Shown one piece after another: positions 1-8,191 of a stretch of 64,000 nt of DNA. The stretch covers positions 93,458-157,457 of the forward strand of contig CAVZRE010000030.1 of assembly GCA_963777595.1 (NCBI GenBank). Reading direction: 5' to 3'. Origin of the DNA: CAVVFX01 sp963777595. GTDB taxonomy: Bacteria > Acidobacteriota > Terriglobia > Bryobacterales > Bryobacteraceae. How positions within the stretch are numbered: the stretch's first letter is position 1; every line of letters starts with the position of its first letter. The translations under genes were made by a program, and so were the position numbers. Under the pieces are notes generated by a model. The model searched no databases and was not told the origin of the DNA. It worked only from the letters and a program-made list of their open reading frames with translations.

Positions 1-1
1 C

Positions 2-619
2 TACTCGGCGCTGCGCGGCACGGAAGTGGTGGGGCCGCAGGTGGGCGCCGATCTGCGGCGTCAGGCGATCTATGCGACACTCCTTGCGCTGGCCGGTATG
101 TTGGCCTATATTTGGTTTCGTTTTGAGTGGATGTACGGCTTGGGCGCGGTGATCGCGGTTTTCCACGACACGATTATTACGATCGGAATGTTCTCTCTCT
201 TCAATAAAGAGATGGACCTGACGGTAATCGCGGCGCTGTTGACGTTGGTCGGCTACTCCATGAACGATACGATTGTCATCTTCGATCGGATTCGCGAGAA
301 TCTGAAGATGAATTTGCGGATGCCGCTCGAAGCGGTGATGAATCTCAGCGTGAACCAGACGTTGAGCCGGACGGTCATGACGTCGGGTCTGACGTTCCTC
401 ACCTGCATCGCTCTGTTTTTGTTCGGTGGTCCGGTACTGCATGGTTTTTCGTTTGCGCTAGTCTGTGGCATTATTGTGGGAACCTACTCTTCGGTGTTTA
501 TCGCAAGCCCGATCGTTTTGTTCTGCCGCGATTATAGTGATAAGCGCCGGAAGCCCGCGGTAGTCGTTGGCAGCGGCGCGGTCCGCTCGAAGAGTCCGGC
601 CGCGAAGGTTTCGAAGTGA
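2..619 (+). CDS. secF: Protein translocase subunit SecF, 3' part
   Basis: C-terminal part of the SecF membrane subunit of the SecDF complex, which uses proton motive force to help pull proteins across the inner membrane after SecYEG. The frame is open to the left edge, so the start lies outside. Visible are the periplasm-to-membrane junction VGPQVGADL, several transmembrane segments (starting with IYATLLALAGMLAYIW), and the SecF signature VGYSMNDTIVIFDRIRENL. The tail is basic and cytoplasmic. secD is expected immediately upstream. Identity is clear from the family motifs. Confidence 0.96.
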   Translation, partial: YSALRGTEVVGPQVGADLRRQAIYATLLALAGMLAYIWFRFEWMYGLGAVIAVFHDTIITIGMFSLFNKEMDLTVIAALLTLVGYSMNDTIVIFDRIRENLKMNLRMPLEAVMNLSVNQTLSRTVMTSGLTFLTCIALFLFGGPVLHGFSFALVCGIIVGTYSSVFIASPIVLFCRDYSDKRRKPAVVVGSGAVRSKSPAAKVSK

Positions 620-833
620 AATGTGTGACGGATCGACGTCCGTTTGTAGTAAGTAAGACAGACATTGAGTTCTGTGCCTTTTAGCGTTAGATGTGGCCTG
701 GTTGCCGCAGCGGGGTTGGGCGCCATTCCGAAAAAATCCGCAAACACTTGCGCGCGGGGCGTCCGAATGAAATAGAATAAGCTACTTCCGGATTTCAAAA
801 TCGGAAGAGCGTAGATGAAGGGAGAATGGCGGT

Positions 834-1592
834 ATGTTTGAGCAAACATTCGTCGACGGCACTGGCAAAACCAATAGGTCCTGGACTATCCTGGTATCGT
901 TTGCAGTCCAGATTTTGCTGGTAGCGATCGCGGTTATCATTCCTCTGATTTACTTTGATGCGTTGCCCAAAACGCAGTTAACTACGTTTTTGACAGCGCC
1001 TCCGCCTCCGCCACCACCACCGCCTCCTCCTCCGGCGGCAGCGGTGAAAGTGGTGCAGGTGAAACGGCAATTCGACATGGGCCACTTGACCGCGCCCAAA
1101 ACCATCCCCAAAGAAATTAAGATGATCAAGGAAGAAGAGATTCCCTCTTCGGCTGGCGTTCCCGGCGGCGTTGCCGGCGGCGTACCCGGCGGTCAACTCG
1201 GCGGCGTGCTGGGCGGTATCGTGGGAGGGCTTCCCTCCGCGGCGCCACCGCCACCACCACCTCCGCCTCCTCCGGCGGAGAAGCCCAAACCTGTGGTGCC
1301 TCAGTCCATCCGGGTGGGTGGCAACGTAGAAGCGGCCAACCTGCTCCGGCAGATCAAGCCGGGCTATCCGCCGCTAGCCAAGCAGGCTCGTATTCAAGGG
1401 ACTGTCCGGTTCAATGCCATCATTGCGAAGGACGGGACGATTCAGAATTTGCAAGTGGTCAGCGGGCATCCCATGTTGGTGCAGTCGGCGCTCGAGGCGG
1501 TAAGGCAGTGGGTCTACAAACCGACTTTGCTCAACGGCGAGCCGGTCGAAGTCATCACCACCATCGACGTGAACTTTACATTGAATCAGTAA
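834..1592 (+). CDS. tonB: TonB energy-transducing protein
   Basis: 252-residue TonB-family protein that spans the inner membrane once and carries energy from ExbB/ExbD to outer-membrane receptors. A transmembrane helix lies at about residues 17-40. Two proline runs (about 56-67 and 138-147) flank a glycine-rich linker that would span the periplasm. The TonB C-terminal domain is at about 160-252 (YPPLAKQARIQGTVRF, then a VxQWVYKP-type motif). The start is preceded by GGGAGA. It leads a cluster with exbB and two exbD genes and probably works with them. Confidence 0.93.
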   Translation: MFEQTFVDGTGKTNRSWTILVSFAVQILLVAIAVIIPLIYFDALPKTQLTTFLTAPPPPPPPPPPPPAAAVKVVQVKRQFDMGHLTAPKTIPKEIKMIKEEEIPSSAGVPGGVAGGVPGGQLGGVLGGIVGGLPSAAPPPPPPPPPPAEKPKPVVPQSIRVGGNVEAANLLRQIKPGYPPLAKQARIQGTVRFNAIIAKDGTIQNLQVVSGHPMLVQSALEAVRQWVYKPTLLNGEPVEVITTIDVNFTLNQ

Positions 1593-1605
1593 ATCGTGAG
1601 CGCGC

Positions 1606-1671
1606 CGGTTCTACGGAACCGCGCGCATAAACAAGCGGTTGTTCCGAGCCGCGCGCGTAAGCGAGCGGGTT
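1606..1671 (+). repeat. Two tandem copies of a GC-rich intergenic element with a small hairpin
   Basis: Between tonB and exbB two imperfect direct copies occur at about 1616-1640 and 1646-1671; both follow the pattern GARCCGCGCGCRTAARCRAGCGG. The first is preceded by a perfect hairpin, CGGTTC-TACG-GAACCG (1606-1621). Elements of this look recur between genes in acidobacterial genomes as far as I recall. The position in the leader of exbB could affect its mRNA, but no function is shown. Confidence 0.55.
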
Positions 1672-1725
1672 CAAACGAAAACAGTTCAGCAGTTATAAAT
1701 TCAACTCGCAGGAGAAAAACAGAAG

Positions 1726-2466
1726 ATGCTTTTACAGGTGCAAGTATGGGCGTTCATGCTGCTTCAGGAAGCCGGGGCTCCGGGTTGGGACCCCCGTTCA
1801 CTCTGGAACCAGATGGGTGGTTTGGCAAAGGCGGTCGTCATCGTCATGTTCCTGATGTCGGCTTGGTCGATTGGTGTCATGATCGATCGTTTGATGGCGT
1901 TCAATGCGGCACGCAAGCAGTCCCGGGCATTCGCCCCGGCGGTTGCCGGCGCCCTGCGTGAAGGCAAGTTGGATGAAGCGATCAAGATTGCCGATCGTTA
2001 CAAGAAGAGCCATCTGGCGAAAGTGGTCGTTGCCGGTCTGCAGGAGTTCCAGGCTCATCAATCGAGCAGTGAGATCTCCGGAGAAGAAATCGATGCCTCG
2101 AAGCGTGCTCTCGAGCGCGCGGAAGCGATTGTACACGCGGAATTGAAGCGTGGAGTTTCGGCCCTTGCGACCATCGGTTCAACGGCCCCGTTCGTAGGTC
2201 TGTTCGGAACCGTCGTCGGCATCATTAACGCCTTCCAAACGATGGCCGCTGAAAAGTCTCCTGGTATCGGCGCGATCGCCGGTGGTATTTCGGAAGCTCT
2301 TGTCACCACCGCCATCGGGTTGTTCGTGGCCGTCCCCGCCGTCTGGATGTTCAACTACTTCACCGGACGCGTGGATGCTTTCGACGTCGAGATGGGCAAC
2401 TCCAGTTCCGAGCTGATCGACTACTTTTTAAAACGTTCGCAGATGCGTGCGGGCGCACGCAAGTAA
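1726..2466 (+). CDS. exbB: ExbB/TolQ/MotA-family proton channel protein
   Basis: 246-residue inner-membrane proton channel subunit of the TonB (or Tol) motor. Three transmembrane regions are visible: about residues 35-58, then 148-170 (ATIGSTAPFVGLFGTVVGI) and 188-212 (GISEALVTTAIGLFVAVPAV). The last two are the diagnostic MotA/TolQ/ExbB domain. The ATG is preceded by a good Shine-Dalgarno, AGGAG at 1710-1714. It lies between tonB and two exbD genes, so an ExbB role is more likely than TolQ, but sequence alone does not separate these. Confidence 0.92.
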   Translation: MLLQVQVWAFMLLQEAGAPGWDPRSLWNQMGGLAKAVVIVMFLMSAWSIGVMIDRLMAFNAARKQSRAFAPAVAGALREGKLDEAIKIADRYKKSHLAKVVVAGLQEFQAHQSSSEISGEEIDASKRALERAEAIVHAELKRGVSALATIGSTAPFVGLFGTVVGIINAFQTMAAEKSPGIGAIAGGISEALVTTAIGLFVAVPAVWMFNYFTGRVDAFDVEMGNSSSELIDYFLKRSQMRAGARK

Positions 2467-2512
2467 CGTAATACAGACATCGTTCTGTTAGAGTCAGCGA
2501 GTTGATGGTTGT

Positions 2513-2540
2513 CCGGGCGCGGTATTAAAGCCGCGCCCGG
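2513..2540 (+). other. Strong intercistronic hairpin between exbB and exbD
   Basis: A perfect 10-bp inverted repeat CCGGGCGCGG / CCGCGCCCGG with an 8-base loop (TATTAAAG) lies 25 bases before the first exbD start. There is no T-run after it, so it is not a standard terminator. It could be a processing or stabilising element that sets the ExbB:ExbD ratio, which is an inference. Confidence 0.7.
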
Positions 2541-2564
2541 CAAAAGGCAGACACTGGAGAAGAT

Positions 2565-3023
2565 ATGAAATTAAAAAAGGCGCCACCGCCAGTATCGGAC
2601 ATCAATGTCACTCCCATGGTTGACGTGATGCTCGTCGTGCTGATCATCTTCATGGTGATCACGCCGATGCTGTCGAAGACCGTGACGGTGGACAAATATA
2701 AGGCTCGTAACGCGGTTGCGATGTCCGATGCCGACAAAGAAGACGCCGTAGAAATTGCAGTGACACGCGACGGCAGCTGTTTCCTCAGCCCCGGCACAAT
2801 CAGGGTTCAACCCGATGAACTCGCGCCGAAGGTCAAGGATCTTCTTGCCAACCGTCCCGTCAAGACTGTTTACATTTCGGCCGATATCCGTGCAAAGTAC
2901 GGACGTGTCGCGGATGTAGTGGACAATCTGCGCGCGGGCGGCGTGGACGACGTCGGTCTACTGACTGAGCAGGTCGCGCAGACTGGTGACACCAAACCCG
3001 AGGGTTCGGGTGGTGGGAATTAA
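2565..3023 (+). CDS. exbD: ExbD/TolR-family biopolymer transport protein (first copy)
   Basis: 152 residues. A short cytoplasmic N-terminus is followed by one transmembrane helix carrying the family motif DINVTPMVDVMLVVLIIFM, whose aspartate is the proton-pathway residue, and a periplasmic domain. It is the partner of the ExbB ring. It is the first of two adjacent exbD genes; paired exbD genes are common in gliding and acidobacterial TonB clusters, where the two copies may form a heterodimer. The ATG is preceded by GGAGA at 2556-2560. Confidence 0.93.
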   Translation: MKLKKAPPPVSDINVTPMVDVMLVVLIIFMVITPMLSKTVTVDKYKARNAVAMSDADKEDAVEIAVTRDGSCFLSPGTIRVQPDELAPKVKDLLANRPVKTVYISADIRAKYGRVADVVDNLRAGGVDDVGLLTEQVAQTGDTKPEGSGGGN

Positions 3024-3035
3024 GGAGATATTGAT

Positions 3036-3461
3036 ATGGCAATGAACCTTGGAGGCGGGGGTGGCGCCCTGTCTACCATCAATATGACGCCGATGATCGA
3101 CATTCTCCTAGTCCTGTTGATCATCTTTATGGCCATTTCGCCGGTGACGCCGCACGGGTTGGACGCGTTGGCCCCTCAGCCACCGCCGCCAAATTCGCCG
3201 CCGCCTCCCGACAACGACCGGACGGTAGTCATCATCATCGACAAAGATAAGCATTGGAAGCTTAACAATGAAGACGTCTCTCCGGATAAACTTCAGGATC
3301 GTCTCATTGAGGTTTTCAAAACTCGCGCCGAGAAGGTGGTTTTCGTCAAGGGCGATCCGGATCTTGATTTCGGGGTGGTTGCCAGGGCGATCGACATCGC
3401 TCACGGCGCCGGGATCGACAAGGTCGGTTTGATGACGCCGAAGGTTGAGCTAGGCCAGTAA
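3036..3461 (+). CDS. exbD: ExbD/TolR-family biopolymer transport protein (second copy)
   Basis: 141 residues, second ExbD. One transmembrane helix near the N-terminus contains TINMTPMIDILLVLLIIFM with the conserved Asp. A proline-rich stretch (PQPPPPNSPPPP) follows the membrane segment and then the periplasmic TolR-like fold (VVFVKGDPDLDFGVV). It starts 12 bases after the first exbD, after AAGGAG, so the two are co-translated. The prolines may lengthen the reach of the periplasmic domain. Confidence 0.93.
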   Translation: MAMNLGGGGGALSTINMTPMIDILLVLLIIFMAISPVTPHGLDALAPQPPPPNSPPPPDNDRTVVIIIDKDKHWKLNNEDVSPDKLQDRLIEVFKTRAEKVVFVKGDPDLDFGVVARAIDIAHGAGIDKVGLMTPKVELGQ

Positions 3462-3568
3462 GCAAGCGGGCGCGAGCGAGCTCTCACTGGGTGCGCCGCG
3501 CCTCTGTTACGTGACACGTCACATATGACGAACTTAGAATACTCCTGTGGTGGAGGACTTACTTAAGG

Positions 3569-4393
3569 ATGCGGCAGTTCACTATGAAACCAAGACTGAT
3601 TGTGCTGGCCGCGGCGCTGGTTGCGCTCGTGACCCTCACGTCCGGATGCCAGAAGCTCAGGGCCCGCGATAATCTGAATCGCGGAGTACAGGCATTCAAG
3701 GCAACTAAGTATTCGGACGCGGTGGAATACTTCAAGAAGGCTGTGGAACTTGACCCCGATTTTCCCACAGCGCGGCTGTATCTGGCTACTGCGTATATGA
3801 GCCAGTATATTCCGGGCGCCGATTCGCCGGAGAACAAACAGTACGCGCAGTCCGCCATGGACCAATTTACCAAGGTGCTTGCTGCCAATCCCAAAGATCT
3901 GCTCGCAACCCAGTCCATTGCGAATATCTATTTCCAGCAAAAGGATTGGGATAAAGCCGAGGAATGGAACCGCAAGGTTGTCGAACTCGACCCGAATAAC
4001 AAAGAGGCGTACTACACGCTTGGTGTTATTCCCTGGACGCGATTCCTGATCGCGGATCGTCAGGCTCGCGTCGACATGGCAATGAAGCCGGAAGATCCCG
4101 GTCCGCTGAAGGACAAGAAAATCCGCGCTGAATTGAAGGAAAAATGGATGCCGCAGCTTGACGCGGGCATCAAGGCGGAACAGGATGCCCTGAAGGCGGA
4201 TCCGGACTATGAAAATGCGATGGCGTACATGAACCTGCTCATCCGTTATCGTGCCGATCTGCTGGATACTCCCGCCGAGTACAAGAAGGCTGTTGAAGAG
4301 GCTGACAACTGGGTCCAGAAGACGCTGGCGACCCAGAAGAAGAATGCCGAGAAGAAAGCTGCCGCCACTGCATCCGGCGGCGCCGCGAAGTAA
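3569..4393 (+). CDS. TPR-repeat lipoprotein
   Basis: 274-residue protein with a lipoprotein signal: hydrophobic stretch RLIVLAAALVALVTL followed by TSGC (Cys27). The mature part holds tetratricopeptide repeats (about residues 33-70, 85-150 and a C-terminal unit). GGAGG at 3552-3556 supports the start at 3569; an internal ATG at 3584 is possible. It follows the tonB-exbB-exbD-exbD genes and is probably a periplasmic scaffold associated with the same machinery, an inference from position. Confidence 0.85.
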   Translation: MRQFTMKPRLIVLAAALVALVTLTSGCQKLRARDNLNRGVQAFKATKYSDAVEYFKKAVELDPDFPTARLYLATAYMSQYIPGADSPENKQYAQSAMDQFTKVLAANPKDLLATQSIANIYFQQKDWDKAEEWNRKVVELDPNNKEAYYTLGVIPWTRFLIADRQARVDMAMKPEDPGPLKDKKIRAELKEKWMPQLDAGIKAEQDALKADPDYENAMAYMNLLIRYRADLLDTPAEYKKAVEEADNWVQKTLATQKKNAEKKAAATASGGAAK

Positions 4394-4398
4394 AATTG

Positions 4399-4422
4399 AG
4401 AGACAGGCTCCGGTCTGTCTCT
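4399..4422 (+). terminator. Hairpin after the TPR lipoprotein gene
   Basis: Perfect 8-bp stem AGAGACAG / CTGTCTCT with an 8-base loop directly after the lipoprotein stop, followed by only a short pyrimidine stretch (TTC). It is probably a weak terminator or attenuator separating the tonB cluster from rel, whose start is 8 bases further on. Confidence 0.6.
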
Positions 4423-4429
4423 TTCGTAA

Positions 4430-6727
4430 ATGCCCAATGAAGCTGAACCAGCCGCCGGTCCGGACGTAAGCCCGCTGGCGGCTGTGCCGTTAGAAGCGCC
4501 CTCAATTTCGCAAGCCTCCGGCGGCAACGCCCCTTCTGTCAACGAGGCCTATGAGCGACTCGTCGCGCAAGTACGCGAGATACGTCCCAACGAAGATCTG
4601 GCTCCGCTGCTCGAAGCCTACCAGTTTGCCGACAAACAACATCAAGGACAGTTGAGAGCCTCAGGCGAGCCGTACATGACTCACCCGCTCGCGGTCGCTC
4701 TCATACTGGCCAACATGCGGATGGACATGGTAAGTCTGCAGACCGGCCTGCTGCACGACGTAGTCGAAGACACCAGCGTCACGGTCGAGGAAATCCGCAA
4801 GAAATTCGGTCCGGAAGTCGCGCGCTGCGTAGATGGCGTGACCAAACTGGCGAAGTTCGACTTCTTCTCCGCCGAAGATCGCCAGGCCGAGAGCTTCCGC
4901 AAGATGCTCCTGGCGATGGTCGGCGATATCCGCGTCATCCTGATCAAACTGGCCGACCGCCTCCACAACATGAGGACTCTCAGCAGTCTTTCCGCCGACC
5001 GCCAGGAACGCATCGCTCGTGAGACTCTCGAAATCTACGCTCCCATCGCTCATCGCCTGGGCATGGGAAAAGTTCGCGGCGAACTGGAAGACCTTGGCTT
5101 CCGTTACCTCGATCCCGCTGCTTATGCCGAGATCTCGAAGACTATAGATGAAAAGCGCGAGGAGAATGAGCGCTTGCTCGCTCAGGTGAAGGCCACCGTG
5201 GAAGAAGAACTGCGGCGAGAAGGCATCCCGGCCAAGATCGAAGCGCGGCTGAAGCGCGCCTTTTCGGTCTATCAGAAACTGAAACGGCAAAAGATCACCA
5301 TCGACCAGGTGTACGATCTCACGGCGCTGCGCATCGTCACCGATTCGGTGAAGAACTGCTACGCGGCTCTTGGTGTCATTCATAATGAATGGCGCCCCAT
5401 TCCGGGACGCATTAAAGACTTCATCGCTATCCCCCGTCCCAATCTCTACCAATCGCTCCACACGTCGGTCCTGGGGCCGGAAGGGCACCATTTCGAGGTT
5501 CAGATCCGGACCGAAGAGATGCACCGGGTTGCCGAAGAAGGCATCGCCGCGCATTGGAAGTACAAAGAGGGGAAAAAAGGTCCGGCCGAGGACGATCAGC
5601 GGATGGTCTGGCTCCGGCATCTTGTCGAGTGGCAGCAGGACATGCCCGATCCGGGCGAGTTCATGTCGACGCTGAAAGTCGATCTGTACCCTGAAGAAGT
5701 CTATACCTTCACGCCCAAGGGCCGCGTGATTGTGCTGCCCCGCGGCGCGACCCCCATCGATTTTGCCTATGCGATTCACTCGGACGTGGGAACCACTTGT
5801 GTCGGGGCGAAGGTCAACGGCCGCATCGTGCCGCTACGCTACATCCTGAAGAATGGCGACGCCGTCGAAATTCTGACCCAACCCGGACACCAGCCAAGCA
5901 AGGACTGGCTGTCGCTCGTAAAAACGTCGCGGGCCCGCAACAAGATCAAGCACATCATCAACGCGAGCGAGCGCAGCAAGGCCATCGAGATCGGACAGAA
6001 ATATCTCGAAAAGGAAGCGCGGCGCATGGGTGTGCAGATGGCTCGTATTGCGCGGGTCGAGTTGGAGCGGGTCGCCTCGGATTATGGGATGGCCAAGGTC
6101 GAGGACCTTTACGCCAGCCTTGGCTACGGGAAGTTCAGCGCGCGCCAGGTTTTGCAGAAAGCTTCTCCCGGGCTCGTCTGTCCCGAAGAGCCTGCCGTGC
6201 AACCTTCGGTATCGACCGAAACGCCGGCCACCATCTCACCCGCTGAGCGCCAGAATCGTGCGACCCAGGGCGATGGCGTAGTCAAAGTGAAGGGCGTTGA
6301 CGATCTCCTGGTTTACCGCGCCAAATGCTGCAATCCCATCCGTGGCGAGGGGATTGTTGGCTACGTCACCCGCGGGAAAGGGATTGCCGTGCATTCGAAA
6401 GCCTGTCCCAATGTGCAGAACCTGATGTATGAGGTCGAGCGCAAGATCGACGTCGAGTGGGAGCGAAGTGCCGACGAGGCATTCCCCGTGCGCATTGTGG
6501 TGCACACCGACGACCGGCCGGGGCTGCTGGCCAATATCACGTCAACACTCTCCGACGAGAAAACAAATATCCGGAGCCTGGAGGCGCGCACCGAATTCGA
6601 TTCGACGTCGGACGGCGCGCTGGTGGAAATGACCGTAGACGTGAGGGACAAGAAACAACTGGAAAAACTGGTGAATGCCTTGCGCCGCATCTCCGGCGTT
6701 CGCGATGTCGAGCGCCAGCTTTCGTAG
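4430..6727 (+). CDS. rel: Bifunctional (p)ppGpp synthetase/hydrolase, RelA/SpoT family
   Basis: 765-residue long RSH enzyme that makes and degrades the stringent-response alarmone (p)ppGpp. The HD hydrolase domain comes first, with His85 and the His109-Asp110 pair in LLHDVVEDT. The synthetase domain follows (RIKDFIAIPRPNLYQSLHT and VQIRTEEMH). Next are the TGS domain (VYTFTPKGRVIVLPRGATPI), a zinc-finger-like region (YRAKCCNPIRGEGIVGYVTR) and a C-terminal ACT domain (about 690-765). Both catalytic halves look intact, so bifunctional activity is expected. No clear Shine-Dalgarno precedes the ATG and the first 35 residues are low in complexity, so the true start could be slightly downstream. 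Confidence 0.95.
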   Translation: MPNEAEPAAGPDVSPLAAVPLEAPSISQASGGNAPSVNEAYERLVAQVREIRPNEDLAPLLEAYQFADKQHQGQLRASGEPYMTHPLAVALILANMRMDMVSLQTGLLHDVVEDTSVTVEEIRKKFGPEVARCVDGVTKLAKFDFFSAEDRQAESFRKMLLAMVGDIRVILIKLADRLHNMRTLSSLSADRQERIARETLEIYAPIAHRLGMGKVRGELEDLGFRYLDPAAYAEISKTIDEKREENERLLAQVKATVEEELRREGIPAKIEARLKRAFSVYQKLKRQKITIDQVYDLTALRIVTDSVKNCYAALGVIHNEWRPIPGRIKDFIAIPRPNLYQSLHTSVLGPEGHHFEVQIRTEEMHRVAEEGIAAHWKYKEGKKGPAEDDQRMVWLRHLVEWQQDMPDPGEFMSTLKVDLYPEEVYTFTPKGRVIVLPRGATPIDFAYAIHSDVGTTCVGAKVNGRIVPLRYILKNGDAVEILTQPGHQPSKDWLSLVKTSRARNKIKHIINASERSKAIEIGQKYLEKEARRMGVQMARIARVELERVASDYGMAKVEDLYASLGYGKFSARQVLQKASPGLVCPEEPAVQPSVSTETPATISPAERQNRATQGDGVVKVKGVDDLLVYRAKCCNPIRGEGIVGYVTRGKGIAVHSKACPNVQNLMYEVERKIDVEWERSADEAFPVRIVVHTDDRPGLLANITSTLSDEKTNIRSLEARTEFDSTSDGALVEMTVDVRDKKQLEKLVNALRRISGVRDVERQLS

Positions 6728-6746
6728 CGCTCGTCTTTGAGACTCT

Positions 6747-7094
6747 ATGCCCAACATCCTCTGCACCGACCCCGAGCACATCGCGATCTCCAAATCTCGC
6801 GGCATCAACATCGATTGGAAAGATGCGCATCACAGCACCTACGATCTGACGTGGCTCCGGGATCACTGTCCTTGTGCCGCCTGCACGGGAGCCCACGGCA
6901 CCACGCCCCGGCCTAAGTCATCTGAACAAACCCCGAATCCGTTCCAAATGTATACACGCAAGCTGAAAATGGATGCGGTTGAGCCCGTCGGCAATTATGC
7001 GATCCGCATTCAATGGTCTGACGGACACGGCTCCGGGATCTATTCATTCGAGCACCTGCGGAAGATTTGCCCATGCGACGCATGTCAGTCGTGA
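6747..7094 (+). CDS. DUF971 domain protein (gamma-butyrobetaine hydroxylase N-terminal-like)
   Basis: 115 residues matching the DUF971 family. Visible are paired CPCAAC and CPCDAC cysteine motifs and the signature GIYSFEHLRKICPC. The domain occurs alone near, or fused to, ApbC/Mrp iron-sulfur carriers, and at the N-terminus of gamma-butyrobetaine hydroxylases. The cysteines suggest metal binding. It begins 20 bases after rel and is probably co-transcribed; the exact role is unknown. Confidence 0.85.
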   Translation: MPNILCTDPEHIAISKSRGINIDWKDAHHSTYDLTWLRDHCPCAACTGAHGTTPRPKSSEQTPNPFQMYTRKLKMDAVEPVGNYAIRIQWSDGHGSGIYSFEHLRKICPCDACQS

Positions 7095-7188
7095 GAATTC
7101 TAACTTCGGCATAGCAGTTGCTCTTACGGTATGTGAAACTGTGATACTTCCGACCGGCTCCGATCCCCGGCGCAATGAGAGCGCAACA

Positions 7189-7572
7189 ATGGCTGAAGAA
7201 GCGACTGCGAAAGCAACTGTCTTAGTGGTAGACGACGAACCCATGATCACAACGATTCTGTCCGCGATATTACGCAAGGCAGGCTATACGGTCTTAGCCG
7301 CGACGGGACCTCGCGAAGCCTTCGAACTCTGCCAAAGAACGGACGCGGAAGTCGCGCTGGCAATTGTCGACTACCTGATGCCGGAACAGAACGGCGCTGA
7401 GTTGGCTGTCTGTTTGCAGGAGTTGCATCCGGGGATGCGGATTGTGATGATGTCCGGATACACCGGGCCGGATATGAAGATGAACGACGTGCCATGCGCT
7501 ATACATGGCTTCCTGCAAAAGCCCTTCAAGGTCGAAGCGGCGATCGCCGTGGTGCAAAAAGTACTGAACTAG
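7189..7572 (+). CDS. Single-domain response regulator (CheY-like)
   Basis: 127 residues comprising one receiver domain and no output domain. The acidic pocket VVDDEP, the phospho-acceptor Asp in IVDYLMP, the conserved Ser region (VMMSGY) and Lys in LQKPFK are all present. The start at ATG 7189 (MAEEATAK) is chosen because upstream sequence in the same frame overlaps the DUF971 gene. No histidine kinase is adjacent, so its partner is unknown. Confidence 0.9.
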   Translation: MAEEATAKATVLVVDDEPMITTILSAILRKAGYTVLAATGPREAFELCQRTDAEVALAIVDYLMPEQNGAELAVCLQELHPGMRIVMMSGYTGPDMKMNDVPCAIHGFLQKPFKVEAAIAVVQKVLN

Positions 7573-7580
7573 TCAATCGG

Positions 7581-7608
7581 GAGGGGTAGGCCCGCTGACC
7601 TACCCCTC
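7581..7608. terminator. Bidirectional hairpin between convergent genes
   Basis: Perfect 10-bp inverted repeat GAGGGGTAGG / CCTACCCCTC with an 8-base loop, 8 bases after the response-regulator stop and 16 bases beyond the stop of the convergent Spy-like gene. Placement and strength suit a shared terminator. Confidence 0.8.
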
Positions 7609-7624
7609 ATCCCATACGCTCTAA

Positions 7625-8074
7625 CTACTGTCCGAAGCCTCCATGTCCCCGGAAGGCTGAACCTGGACCACCGAATCCATGCCCGCCGTGAGCAGTAAAC
7701 TCGCTCTGTTGGGTTGGGGATAGAATGGCATAGAGGGAAGCGCGAGCCGTTGATGAATTCGTCAACAGTTGTCCTTCCATCGTGCCGATCTGGCCGGCGA
7801 GAGTAGCGATTTCGGCCGTGTTGTTGCTGGTAACGGCTGCCGCCAAGGAGGTTCGAGCCGTCTTCAAGCTCGCCATAATCGGTTGATTGGCCGTTGCCTC
7901 GGTAGTAAAGATCGTGGTCGCCTGCGCTTGCTGTCCGGCGTTCAGGGTGAGTTGCTTAGTCAGTCGCGCCACTTCTCGTTGCACCATGGTCGTAGGGCTT
8001 GGAGCGGTGGTCTGAGCGAAAGTGAGTCCAGCGAAAATTAAGCCAAAAGTAACGTATTTAAGTGTATGTCTCAT
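7625..8074 (-). CDS. Spy/CpxP-like periplasmic protein
   Basis: 149 residues with a signal peptide (about residues 1-20, ending LTFAQ). The helical region begins with the pattern LTLNAGQQAQ, and the C-terminal half has LSPTQQSEF followed by a Gly/His/Phe-rich tail. This matches the Spy/CpxP-type LTxxQ repeat architecture of periplasmic chaperones and metal-sensing proteins. The His-rich tail might bind metal. The nearest neighbours are unrelated, and function in this organism is not known. Confidence 0.72.
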   Translation of the reverse strand: MRHTLKYVTFGLIFAGLTFAQTTAPSPTTMVQREVARLTKQLTLNAGQQAQATTIFTTEATANQPIMASLKTARTSLAAAVTSNNTAEIATLAGQIGTMEGQLLTNSSTARASLYAILSPTQQSEFTAHGGHGFGGPGSAFRGHGGFGQ

Positions 8075-8191
8075 TAAAGGGCACCTCTACTTAGTTGGAA
8101 GCGTAGGAGAGGTATCCTGGTTGCATTCAGGAAGTTAAATGACGTAAAGGCGACGCTAGGGCCGCCATCGTTCCTGATGTCTCTGCCGGAT

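Noticed and set aside
1001..1280. CCN/CCG triplet runs that look like microsatellite repeats
   Set aside because: They encode the proline-rich periplasmic linkers of TonB and need no other explanation.
4661..5779. 372-codon open frame antisense to rel
   Set aside because: It lies wholly opposite a clearly conserved RelA/SpoT gene, has no motif or ribosome site, and is the usual antisense shadow in GC-rich coding sequence.
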